Of a stretch of 12,579 bases of DNA, positions 6,368 through 12,579 are shown in pieces (the first letter of the stretch is position 1; the number at the start of each line of letters is the position of its first letter). The notes under the pieces were generated by a model. It ran no database searches, was not told the DNA's origin, and worked only from the letters and a program-made list of their open reading frames with translations. The DNA is from Candidatus Scatoplasma merdavium (lineage in GTDB: Bacteria; Bacillota_I; Bacilli_A; RFN20; CAG-288): contig JADING010000037.1 in the NCBI GenBank assembly GCA_017694135.1, forward strand, positions 1 through 12,579, in the 5' to 3' direction. The translations under genes were made by a program, and so were the position numbers.

Positions 6368-8251
6368 TTACAAGCAATAGTTTAAACCTGAATGTTCAGT
6401 TAAATACGCTTTGACATCTTTTGCTTCAAGCATTAATTCAACATCTGATTTATTGTTTGTTTCATCGTAATAGAAGAGTTCAGGGTCAGTGTCAAAGTTG
6501 GAGTAATCTTTGTCTTTATTTCCGTTGAAAGGGAAGCATTTGGCGGAGATATCTTCATCTCTTTTATCAACTACATCAGCTTTAACATTTCCGCAGTTAA
6601 CTAAATAGTCTTGGTAGGACTTAATATAACCGCGAGTGTCAGAAGAATCTAATTTGTATGGTCTGTTGCAGTTTTCAAAATAGTTGTTTTCCGATAAGCC
6701 GTAAGCTTCAGCACGGAAGTCTTGATTAACTGATCCACCGTTGTAATAGTTATTGTACATGTGGACGTTTGCTCTTCTAGCTAAAGGCATTCTTTGTGAG
6801 TCTTTATATCCTTGGTAATAGTTGTGATGAATGGTAATATTTGCCGAATAAGAAGAGTCATTTCCACCAATTAGACCAGTCTTGTGGCATTCGATAAACC
6901 TGTTATAAGCGGAAGTGTAATTAGAAATATATTTAATATCGTTTCCACCATCGCCCTCGTGCTTATCTTGCTCAAACGTTAGATCCCAGTTGTTTTTGCC
7001 TTTCAATATAGTGTTGTGATGGAAAAAGATGTTAGTAGTTTCGCTTACATCGCTGCTTTCTCCATCAAAGGCGCAAGCGTCTTCCGGGTAGTCTTTAAAG
7101 GTTAAATTGGAAACTTCAATAGAAGACGAGCGTTTGATATTGAGCCCCCACTGGTTGATAGTCGCGTCAGAAAACACGCCTTCAATGGTGATATCTTGGG
7201 CGTTTTGAAGAACCATCATGTTGATAGAAGTATCGGTGTCTTTGCTTTTAGTTTCTAATTCAAAAGTTATTCCATTGGTATTTTCGTAATAATCTTTTGC
7301 GCTATTGTTATCTAATCCACCGTATATTTTTGATTGTAAACCTTCGAGCTGAGTGTATTTATCTTCCCATTCGTTAACGAATCTTTCAGGGTATTCAGAA
7401 GGATTTTTATCTTCGTCTAAGACTTCGTATTCTTTTTCTTTAAATTGGTTGGCGTTAATCGAACCTAAGATGCGGATATCTAAAGGGGTTTTAGCCTTGT
7501 CAGCTTCATCTAAAATGTTACCTAGGCCCTTGTAAGTCTTTGATCCGATTTTTAATTCGACGGTATTTTTGTTTTCATCGTTGACGTAAATTACTTCGGC
7601 GTCTTCTTTTAAAGTCCCGTCGAGATTGTAAGCTCCGATACCTTCAGTTCTATTAAAGTGAGCGTAACCAGAACGATCTAAGTCAGTTACCTTAATGTCG
7701 TTTATAATTAAAGCTTCATCTTCAGATGAATTTGGAACTAGTTTAACTGAATAGGTGCCTTCCTTAAGGCCGAGAACGGCGATTCTGCTTTTATCTAATT
7801 GAACTAATTCATTATCTACTTTGATATATGTCTTGTTATTTGAAGAATAAAAGCAGTCTAAAGAAGTGACTTTTTCAGCATTAGATAACTGGATCTCGAT
7901 TTTATTTTCAGAAGGGTAAGCTGTAGCTTCAAAAAGATCAGTTTCGCTTGAAGTGGAACTTGAAGAAGATGATGAACTAGATATAGAAGAACTAGTTTCT
8001 GATGATATAGAAGAACCTGAAGTTATTGAATTAAGAGACGATGAAGATTCCGAGGAAACTTCTGATGTTTGAGAAGAACTATTAGAACTTTGAGATGAGC
8101 TAGATTCAACTAGCGAAGTTGAGCTTTCTTTACTTGAAGAAGACGATGAACTCGAACTAGTTTCTGAGGAAGTTGAACTAAAATCGCAGGCCACTAAAGC
8201 TAAAGAACTCAGAAGCACTAATGCAAAACGAGAATGTTTTTTAAATACCAT
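6368..8251 (-). CDS. surface lipoprotein pectate lyase, polysaccharide lyase family 1
   Basis: Cleaves polygalacturonate (pectate) by Ca2+-dependent beta-elimination, giving unsaturated oligogalacturonides outside the cell. The protein is 627 aa from this start: lipoprotein signal peptide with lipobox LVAC (C22), Ser-rich stalk 25-104, an Fn3-like linker region with DRSGYAHF and GIGAYNLDGTLK, then the parallel beta-helix lyase domain from about 250. Family 1 landmarks seen: DGGND (434-438, likely Ca2+ ligands), HKTGLIGGND (456-465), NITIHHNYY, and RMPLAR (487-492), the RxPxxR catalytic motif whose first Arg is the probable base. Asn ladders typical of beta-helices follow. A longer reading starts ten codons upstream (8281), but AAAGGA (8260-8265) lies inside that extension, eight bases before this ATG, and the lipoprotein signal starts here, so this start is chosen. 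It lies 68 bases downstream of the phosphatase gene on the same strand. Product confident; preference for pectate over pectin inferred. Confidence 0.9.
   Translation of the reverse strand: MVFKKHSRFALVLLSSLALVACDFSSTSSETSSSSSSSSSKESSTSLVESSSSQSSNSSSQTSEVSSESSSSLNSITSGSSISSETSSSISSSSSSSSSTSSETDLFEATAYPSENKIEIQLSNAEKVTSLDCFYSSNNKTYIKVDNELVQLDKSRIAVLGLKEGTYSVKLVPNSSEDEALIINDIKVTDLDRSGYAHFNRTEGIGAYNLDGTLKEDAEVIYVNDENKNTVELKIGSKTYKGLGNILDEADKAKTPLDIRILGSINANQFKEKEYEVLDEDKNPSEYPERFVNEWEDKYTQLEGLQSKIYGGLDNNSAKDYYENTNGITFELETKSKDTDTSINMMVLQNAQDITIEGVFSDATINQWGLNIKRSSSIEVSNLTFKDYPEDACAFDGESSDVSETTNIFFHHNTILKGKNNWDLTFEQDKHEGDGGNDIKYISNYTSAYNRFIECHKTGLIGGNDSSYSANITIHHNYYQGYKDSQRMPLARRANVHMYNNYYNGGSVNQDFRAEAYGLSENNYFENCNRPYKLDSSDTRGYIKSYQDYLVNCGNVKADVVDKRDEDISAKCFPFNGNKDKDYSNFDTDPELFYYDETNNKSDVELMLEAKDVKAYLTEHSGLNYCL
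7940..8179 (-). repeat. Ser-rich stalk of the pectate lyase
   Basis: Codes for residues 25-104 of the lyase, mostly Ser with Glu, Thr and a few Val/Leu/Ile. The length (80 residues) and place (directly after the lipidated Cys) nearly match the stalk of the MP-repeat lipoprotein, although the two genes lie on opposite strands. Confidence 0.75.
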
Positions 8252-8259
8252 AAAGTCAA

Positions 8260-8265
8260 TCCTTT
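8260..8265 (-). promoter_or_regulatory. ribosome binding site deciding the pectate lyase start
   Basis: AAAGGA read on the minus strand, eight bases before the ATG at 8251. It falls inside the longer in-frame reading from 8281 and so argues against that start. Confidence 0.75.
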
Positions 8266-8319
8266 CATAGAGTTTATACAATATAAGTCATCTGTTTTTT
8301 TATATTTTCAGCATAAATA

Positions 8320-9093
8320 TTATCTTTTTGAAAATTTGCTTTTGAATAGGGAAAGGTCTTTTTCATTTAATTTAAGTCCATTTTTAATAAAAGTAGCGAA
8401 ATTACCATAGTTTTTATCAACTTGAGTTTTAAAAGCATTTAAATAAGAAGGAAGAACGCTAAAAAGATTATAGTAGACTTCTTCTAAATGTGGAGAATGT
8501 ATTGATTTAGATATTTCTTCTACTTCTTTTTCTAAATATGGTTGGAGAATTTCTGCTGATTTTATGTAGTCTTCAGTTAAATCTGCTTCGTTTGCTCCGA
8601 GAGTTTTACAAATAATATAGGAAGCGATTCCTGCTCTATCTTTACCTCTTGAACAGTGAAACATCACCGGGTAATCAACTTCATAAGCTAAACTTTTAAT
8701 AAGCTGAGAAAAACCGCGCAAGCAAAACTCATCTTCAGCAAAAAGAACATAGAGGGATTCTTGGTATTCTATTTCACCGCGGTTTTTAAGCATATCTTCT
8801 AAGAATGTGTCTTTCTGCGCCTTTTTAATTTCATCAGTAATTCCCATGTGATTATCAGACAGAATGGGAATATTAAGATAAGTGACGCCATCGATTCTAA
8901 CGTCTGGTCTAGTATTTATTTCGTAAGGGCAACGTAGATCAATAATGGTTTTAATATTGTTGCTTTTAATTGTCTCTATCGCTTTTAAGTCGGCGTTAAA
9001 AAGATTTGAGCCACGGAAAATCACGCCTTTAGAAAGATGTGCACTTTTGTTTAGTAAAGATAAATCGCGAAAGTTAACAAGGGAATTCGCCAT
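8320..9093 (-). CDS. tyrosine-protein phosphatase family protein (Y_phosphatase3 / LipA-like)
   Basis: Cysteine-dependent phosphatase of 257 aa. The P-loop HCSRGKDRAG (146-155) fits HCX5R, with nucleophile C147 and R153. The K-D pair in GKDR is typical of the bacterial group that includes Listeria LipA and mycobacterial PtpB, which act on phosphotyrosine and in some cases phosphoinositides. Other family marks: NFRD at 7-10, G-x-x-F-R-G at 23-28, and IDLR at 51-54. The first six residues before NFRD fit the family start, so no N-terminal extension is missing. No signal peptide is seen, so it is probably cytoplasmic. There is no Shine-Dalgarno site before the ATG; instead an extended -10 element lies seven bases upstream, which suggests a leaderless transcript. 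It precedes the pectate lyase by 68 bases without a convincing terminator, so read-through into that gene is possible. Its substrate here is unknown. Confidence 0.85.
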   Translation of the reverse strand: MANSLVNFRDLSLLNKSAHLSKGVIFRGSNLFNADLKAIETIKSNNIKTIIDLRCPYEINTRPDVRIDGVTYLNIPILSDNHMGITDEIKKAQKDTFLEDMLKNRGEIEYQESLYVLFAEDEFCLRGFSQLIKSLAYEVDYPVMFHCSRGKDRAGIASYIICKTLGANEADLTEDYIKSAEILQPYLEKEVEEISKSIHSPHLEEVYYNLFSVLPSYLNAFKTQVDKNYGNFATFIKNGLKLNEKDLSLFKSKFSKR

Positions 9094-9099
9094 ATAAAA

Positions 9100-9108
9100 A
9101 GTATAGCA
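9100..9108 (-). promoter_or_regulatory. extended -10 promoter for a probably leaderless phosphatase mRNA
   Basis: On the minus strand the sequence is TG-C-TATACT, a full TGN extended -10 with five of six core bases. The core ends at 9100, so transcription would begin at about 9093, the A of the start codon. No good -35 box is present, which is tolerated with an extended -10. The lack of any ribosome site agrees with a leaderless message. Confidence 0.5.
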
Positions 9109-9120
9109 AAGTAATTGAGA

Positions 9121-9136
9121 GTTTATTTAAATAAAC
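9121..9136. repeat. perfect 16-bp palindrome, possible operator
   Basis: GTTTATTTAAATAAAC is perfectly self-complementary and covers the place where a -35 box of the phosphatase promoter would lie (9123-9128). That is a usual position for a repressor dimer site. Fourteen of sixteen bases are A/T, so chance cannot be excluded. Confidence 0.4.
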
Positions 9137-9202
9137 ATGGTGTTAATTAATTTAAGTGAATGGATATATGGGAATAATGATAGTTCTTTTTAGTAACAAG
9201 AA

Positions 9203-9208
9203 TATAAT
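9203..9208 (+). promoter_or_regulatory. possible -10 box for the orphan secreted protein / ABC operon
   Basis: A perfect TATAAT in the 201-base divergent intergenic region, giving a leader of about 80 bases before the ATG at 9295. No good -35 box is found (TAGTTC at 9181-9186, 16 bases upstream, is poor). TACAAT at 9222-9227 is an alternative. Confidence 0.35.
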
Positions 9209-9278
9209 TCGGTGATAAAATTACAATATACATAATGTCGCACTTTCTTGGGGACGAAATTATGCACTACAAGTTTAA

Positions 9279-9284
9279 AGGAGG
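9279..9284 (+). promoter_or_regulatory. strong ribosome binding site deciding the start at 9295
   Basis: AGGAGG within AAAGGAGGTG, a near-perfect match to the 16S rRNA tail, ten bases before the ATG at 9295. An in-frame ATG at 9235 would place this site inside the coding region and is therefore unlikely to be used. Confidence 0.85.
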
Positions 9285-9294
9285 TGTTATAAAA

Positions 9295-10140
9295 ATGAAA
9301 AGGACTTTTAAATTCAGTTTTATTTCTTTCATTTTAAGCTTTATAAGTATTTCTAGTGCTTTAGGAGTTTATTCTGATGGAAATACATTTTTGATTGGTA
9401 ATTCAGCAGTCTCTCCTAGAAGGTCAATTACTGATCCTGATCTTGATTATGATGCTGGTGGTTCAAAATCACCGGAAGCAATATTGGCAGAACTGGATGC
9501 GTTTGATATTTCTGTTGGTGAAGATTGGACTCCTGTAGATTCAAGCTCACTTCGTTATTATTCAAACTCATTTTCATATTATGAAAGAGATGAGTTAAAC
9601 CACCGTACTTATTTTAATTTTTATTTTTTAGAAAACTTAAAGTCTCCTAAATATTATTCTGTAATATATAGAATAGTTACTTCACCACAGCAAGCTAGAC
9701 ATTGGGGATTTTTAGGAATTGGTAGTTATGGAGATAACTGGAGTTTTTATAACTTGGATGTCAAAGCAATTTTACAATCCGGAACAATAATCAATTGGTC
9801 ACCTAAAAACCAGCCGTTGGAAGGAAACGTTACTGAAGGATTTTCTTTTGGGACCGATGGAACAAGTAATATATCTTATTCTATTTCATATCCCACATCA
9901 GAACTTAGTATTACTAGTAAGACGAATGTAGCTAGCGGAATATATGAAACTATTTATAGTGATGTATCTGTTACTGATTACACTAAGAATTCTGCAATAT
10001 ATACTGGAGCTTTCGCGTTTGAATGCAGTTCTAGTACACCACAAGTAGATGTTTTTGCAAGTGTTACATATTATGGTGAATATTACAAAACTGATAGAGA
10101 ACAGTGCAAAACTAATCTTTCGATTATATTGGAAGCATAA
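9295..10140 (+). CDS. secreted protein of unknown function, 281 aa
   Basis: I do not recognise this protein. From the start at 9295 it has a clear signal peptide: MKRTFKF, a hydrophobic stretch to about residue 21, and a likely cleavage after ALG (22-24). There is no lipobox, LPXTG or further membrane segment. The mature part (about 257 residues) is rich in Ser, Tyr and aromatic residues with alternating beta-strand-like patterns. It has an acidic segment TDPDLDYDAGG near 46-56 and a WGFLGIGSYGDNW segment in the middle. It has only two Cys, C244 and C271, which could form a disulfide. The gene ends 11 bases before the MacB-type transporter, so the two are very likely one operon. That suggests a substrate, partner or sensor for the transporter, or a secreted effector with the transporter as export or protection unit. 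This is inference from position only. By eye it uses more A/T-rich codons than the MP-repeat genes. Confidence 0.7.
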   Translation: MKRTFKFSFISFILSFISISSALGVYSDGNTFLIGNSAVSPRRSITDPDLDYDAGGSKSPEAILAELDAFDISVGEDWTPVDSSSLRYYSNSFSYYERDELNHRTYFNFYFLENLKSPKYYSVIYRIVTSPQQARHWGFLGIGSYGDNWSFYNLDVKAILQSGTIINWSPKNQPLEGNVTEGFSFGTDGTSNISYSISYPTSELSITSKTNVASGIYETIYSDVSVTDYTKNSAIYTGAFAFECSSSTPQVDVFASVTYYGEYYKTDREQCKTNLSIILEA

Positions 10141-10151
10141 ATTAAATTTTT

Positions 10152-10273
10152 ATGATTAAACTCGAGCACATTAAGAAGAACTTTACCCTCAAAGATAAAA
10201 GAGTGGTTGAGGTTTTAAAGGATATCAATGTTACTTTTCCTTCTTCTTCGATGTCTTTTATTGTGGGTTATTC
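10152..10273 (+). repeat. direct repeat, copy 1 (start of first ABC gene)
   Basis: These 122 bases recur at 12458-12579 with three differences (10175 G/A, 10190 C/T, 10193 A/G), all in third codon positions and silent. The repeat period is 2306 bases. Identity begins only one or two bases before the start codon and runs to the window edge, so its full length is unknown. Confidence 0.95.
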
Positions 10274-12455
10274 TGGTTCTGGTAAAACAACTTTGTTAGA
10301 TATTATCGGTTGTTTGCTAACTCCAGATAGCGGAGAAGTTTACATTGATGATAGAAAGATCGATTATTCTTCTTCTAAGTCTTTAAATGAAATAAGGAGC
10401 AAGCTCATTTCTTTTGTGTTCCAAGATTTTAATCTCTTAGAGGACTTTACTATTGAAGATAATTTAGTAATAGCAGGTTTAACTGACTTAAATAAGGTCG
10501 ATGAACTTCTAAAGAAGGTTGGTTTGTATGAAAAGAAGGGAACGGAAGTTAAATATCTTTCAGGAGGTGAGAAGCAGAGATTAGCGATAGCTAGAGCTTT
10601 AGGAAGAAACACGGATGTGATACTTCTTGATGAACCAACGGGGAGTTTAGATAAGAAGAACACAAAGCAAGTGATGGAGTTGCTTAAGGAGATATCGAAA
10701 GAGAAAACAATTGTTGTAGTCACTCACGAAGAACACTTGGTTGAAGAATACGGGGATTTCGCTTGTGAGATAGATGATGGGGTAGTTAGTGTCTTGTTTG
10801 ATAAAAGAAAAGATGACAATTTTGGAATTAGCAAAATTAAATCTGAAAGCAGAGAGGCTAAATTTGATTTTAAGCACGCTTTTAAATACTCTTTCACTTT
10901 ATTAAAAACACGCTTGCTTAATAATATTATGACGTGTGTATCTTTGTGTATTTGTCTCTTTTTAGCTATTACTTCTTTAAGTTTTTTAACTTTTAATAGA
11001 GATAACCTTTTGTATGAAGCTTTGGTTAGTGAAAACAAATATCAATTGTCGCCTTATCGAGGATATAATTCACAAATTAGCGCCGGATTAAATGTCAAAG
11101 CTGATTTAGATAACGCAGATTTAGAGTACTACCCTTACTACATTGATGATTCGACTATTTCAAATTTTAGTTTTAAGGTAAATGTTGTCAGCGGGGAATT
11201 TAAGTTTCAAAATCAAATTTATGAAGAGCCGGGATACGGGGATATATATTTAACTTCGTATTTAAATAGCAGGTACACTAGTGAATTTTCTACTGCTTTT
11301 TCTTTGAATGGGCTTTTGCCTAACAGCCGTGGTTATAAGATAGATTTAAATATTTCCAAAACGATAAGCACCCCTTTAAACAGAGATATCACAGCTAAAC
11401 TTGCAAAAGGGGAAAGCTTAAATGAGTATGAAAAGCAGATGTTCAAAGATGTATATTGCAACGCATTTATCTCAAAGCAAACATACGATTACATATTTGA
11501 TTACATTGGTGAACTCGCTTTTGCTAATTATTCTGGATCAATAAAAGTTTTGACTTCTGAAAATCCCTCTGTTACTCTCAGCGCTAATACGGTTAAAAAA
11601 ATATCTGAGGATAACGCTCTTTTATACGGAAAGAATCCTGTTGGATACAATGAGTTTGCTATAAGTAAAAGCGTTTTTGATAATTTAGCTAGCTTGGTTG
11701 AAAATATAACTTATGAGAGTGTTGTAGGCATTAACTTTAATGAATTTAGCGATCGGTTTACTTCTTTTGTTTTCGGCGATAGCTACGAACAATACATATC
11801 GTTAAACGATGTTTTAAACGGTCCTTGTGAACTTGTTGGTGTTTATGAAGATGAAGATGCCGCTTTGTATTTTAGCGATGAATTTATGGAAGATTTATTT
11901 AACACTTATTTAGATTTCTTAAGTGGGTTTACGACAGTTATTTCTTCTTCTAAAGATATTGCTAGCCTTGTTGATTTAGGCTATTTATTGCAAACTAAAA
12001 CAATCAATCAAGTATTAACTATAGATCAGTTTATAACCCAAGATTTGCTCTTAATTTTTTCAATTTTCATTGGAATTCTTTTAATTGTTTTTGTCGTCAT
12101 CATGCTTTTATCTGCTTCGGTTATGGTTAATTCTAAAGCTAAGGAACTATCAATCATGAAATCTATAGGTATTAAAACGCCATCTATATATGTTTCGTTT
12201 ATGCTCAAAAACGCATTTATGGGATTATTTTCATTCGTAATTGGAGTTGTTTTTTCAATAATAACTATTCCGATTGTCGATTCAAAAATTTTAGAAGTGC
12301 TAAATATTAGCGCCAGTATAACACCTATTCATTTTTCTTTCGGTTACAGCATTCTCATGCTAGTAGCTTCGTTAGCTATTGCTGTTTTAGGTAGTTTGTT
12401 GCCATTGTTGAAATTAAAGAAGCTTGATTTAGCTACGGAACTTAAGGAGTGTTAA
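10152..12455 (+). CDS. fused ATP-binding/permease ABC transporter, MacB-like (FtsX-type permease)
   Basis: Protein of 767 aa with the MacB layout. An N-terminal ATPase (1-about 215) has Walker A GYSGSGKTT (39-47), Q-loop Q91, signature LSGGE (136-140), Walker B VILLDEPT (156-163, D160 and E161), D-loop SLD and H192. A permease follows: TM1 about 255-279, an extracytoplasmic domain of about 350 residues, then TM2 632-656, TM3 686-709 and TM4 728-753. KAKELSIMKSIGI after TM2 is typical of FtsX permeases. MacB-type transporters are dimers that couple ATP hydrolysis to movement of the outer domain and expel peptides, antibiotics or lipoproteins rather than importing solutes. I do not recognise the outer domain. 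No ribosome site lies at normal distance: GGAAG at 10131-10135 is 16 bases from the ATG, so translation may be coupled to the upstream gene, whose stop is 11 bases away. The substrate is unknown. The gene is followed after two bases by a second copy. Confidence 0.88.
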   Translation: MIKLEHIKKNFTLKDKRVVEVLKDINVTFPSSSMSFIVGYSGSGKTTLLDIIGCLLTPDSGEVYIDDRKIDYSSSKSLNEIRSKLISFVFQDFNLLEDFTIEDNLVIAGLTDLNKVDELLKKVGLYEKKGTEVKYLSGGEKQRLAIARALGRNTDVILLDEPTGSLDKKNTKQVMELLKEISKEKTIVVVTHEEHLVEEYGDFACEIDDGVVSVLFDKRKDDNFGISKIKSESREAKFDFKHAFKYSFTLLKTRLLNNIMTCVSLCICLFLAITSLSFLTFNRDNLLYEALVSENKYQLSPYRGYNSQISAGLNVKADLDNADLEYYPYYIDDSTISNFSFKVNVVSGEFKFQNQIYEEPGYGDIYLTSYLNSRYTSEFSTAFSLNGLLPNSRGYKIDLNISKTISTPLNRDITAKLAKGESLNEYEKQMFKDVYCNAFISKQTYDYIFDYIGELAFANYSGSIKVLTSENPSVTLSANTVKKISEDNALLYGKNPVGYNEFAISKSVFDNLASLVENITYESVVGINFNEFSDRFTSFVFGDSYEQYISLNDVLNGPCELVGVYEDEDAALYFSDEFMEDLFNTYLDFLSGFTTVISSSKDIASLVDLGYLLQTKTINQVLTIDQFITQDLLLIFSIFIGILLIVFVVIMLLSASVMVNSKAKELSIMKSIGIKTPSIYVSFMLKNAFMGLFSFVIGVVFSIITIPIVDSKILEVLNISASITPIHFSFGYSILMLVASLAIAVLGSLLPLLKLKKLDLATELKEC
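12444..12449 (+). promoter_or_regulatory. ribosome binding site of the second ABC gene
   Basis: AAGGAG eight bases before the ATG at 12458, lying within the last codons of the first ABC gene. The first copy has no such site. Confidence 0.85.
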
Positions 12456-12457
12456 TT

Positions 12458-12579
12458 ATGATTAAACTCGAGCACATTAAAAAGAACTTTACCCTTAAGG
12501 ATAAAAGAGTGGTTGAGGTTTTAAAGGATATCAATGTTACTTTTCCTTCTTCTTCGATGTCTTTTATTGTGGGTTATTC
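12458..12579 (+). CDS. second MacB-like ABC transporter, start only (3' end outside window)
   Basis: The 40 complete visible codons give exactly the same residues as the start of the preceding transporter, ending just before the Walker A motif (the last two bases are the start of the next codon). The ATG lies two bases after the preceding stop codon and is served by AAGGAG at 12444-12449, so the two genes are translationally close and in one operon. Whether the permease half is also near-identical or has diverged cannot be seen. Since MacB-type proteins work as dimers, two such products could form homo- or heterodimers. Confidence 0.85.
   Translation, partial: MIKLEHIKKNFTLKDKRVVEVLKDINVTFPSSSMSFIVGY
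12458..12579 (+). repeat. direct repeat, copy 2 (start of second ABC gene)
   Basis: Second copy of the repeat at 10152-10273, with 119 of 122 bases identical. The last 80 or so bases are identical without a break. Confidence 0.95.

Noticed and set aside
8252..8281. Ten-codon N-terminal extension of the pectate lyase
   Set aside because: The ribosome site AAAGGA lies inside it and the lipoprotein signal peptide begins at the later Met; no ribosome site serves the upstream ATG.
8252..8319. Separate promoter for the pectate lyase
   Set aside because: TATAAA- and TATATT-like hexamers occur on the minus strand but none has a -35 box at a normal distance, so no promoter is claimed.
8302..8320. 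ATATTT/AAATAT hairpin overlapping the phosphatase stop codon as a terminator
   Set aside because: The stem has only six A/T pairs and there is no T-tract on the minus strand, so it is not a credible terminator.
9137..9193. Small 18-codon open frame in the divergent intergenic region
   Set aside because: No ribosome site, overlaps no conserved feature, and runs this short are expected in AT-rich DNA.
9235..9294. Twenty-codon N-terminal extension of the orphan secreted protein
   Set aside because: It would contain the near-perfect AAAGGAGGTG site in its coding region and put 20 mostly polar residues before the signal peptide.
10364..11038. Minus-strand open frames across the ABC transporter gene
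   Set aside because: They overlap the ATPase and TM1 coding region, which has all family motifs, and have no family features or ribosome sites of their own.
1..12579. CRISPR arrays, tRNA/rRNA genes, insertion sequences, phage genes and riboswitches
   Set aside because: No regularly spaced short repeats, cloverleaf sequences, transposase or integrase motifs, or recognisable aptamer structures were seen; intergenic regions are all shorter than about 205 bases.
1..12579. Mycoplasma-type code (TGA as Trp)
   Set aside because: Full-length proteins are read without any TGA codon and Trp is consistently TGG, which fits the standard code.

Overview
The window is AT-rich DNA in compact operons. It has strong Shine-Dalgarno sites (AAGGAG/AGGAGG), hairpin-plus-T-tract terminators and Gram-positive-type lipoproteins carrying long poly-Ser stalks. 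All complete genes end in TAA except the first, which ends in TAG. Trp is TGG and no in-frame TGA is read through, so the standard bacterial code fits. Together with the pectin-degrading genes, this suggests an uncultured, probably gut-dwelling low-GC Firmicute (Bacilli / Erysipelotrichia / RF39-RFN20 type). That placement is inference from style and gene content; no marker gene is present.

Layout. (1) 1-1542: the 3' part of a gene resembling the DUF2804 family, then a short-chain dehydrogenase of the gluconate 5-dehydrogenase / DhuD (KduD-role) group, closed by a clear terminator. (2) 1599-6349: a promoter driving two tandem, paralogous secreted proteins (710 and 829 aa) built from divergent InlB-like 'MP' repeats. 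The second is a lipoprotein with a Ser-rich stalk. A bidirectional terminator separates them from the convergent genes. (3) 6368-9093, minus strand: a HCX5R tyrosine-phosphatase-family protein that looks leaderless, followed by a surface lipoprotein pectate lyase (PL1) with the same kind of Ser stalk. (4) 9137-12579, plus strand: an unrecognised secreted protein, a fused MacB-type ABC transporter, and the start of a second transporter whose visible 122 bases match the first except for three synonymous changes.

How the genes may work together. Pectate lyase at the cell surface would cut homogalacturonan to unsaturated oligomers. After uptake and conversion to 5-keto-4-deoxyuronate and its isomer by enzymes not in this window, the dehydrogenase would make 2-keto-3-deoxygluconate. 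The two MP-repeat proteins are plausible adhesins or glycan-contact proteins, but this is not shown. The most novel part is the right end: an orphan secreted protein next to a tandem array of nearly identical-starting MacB-like transporters, which may be one export, sensing or self-protection system.
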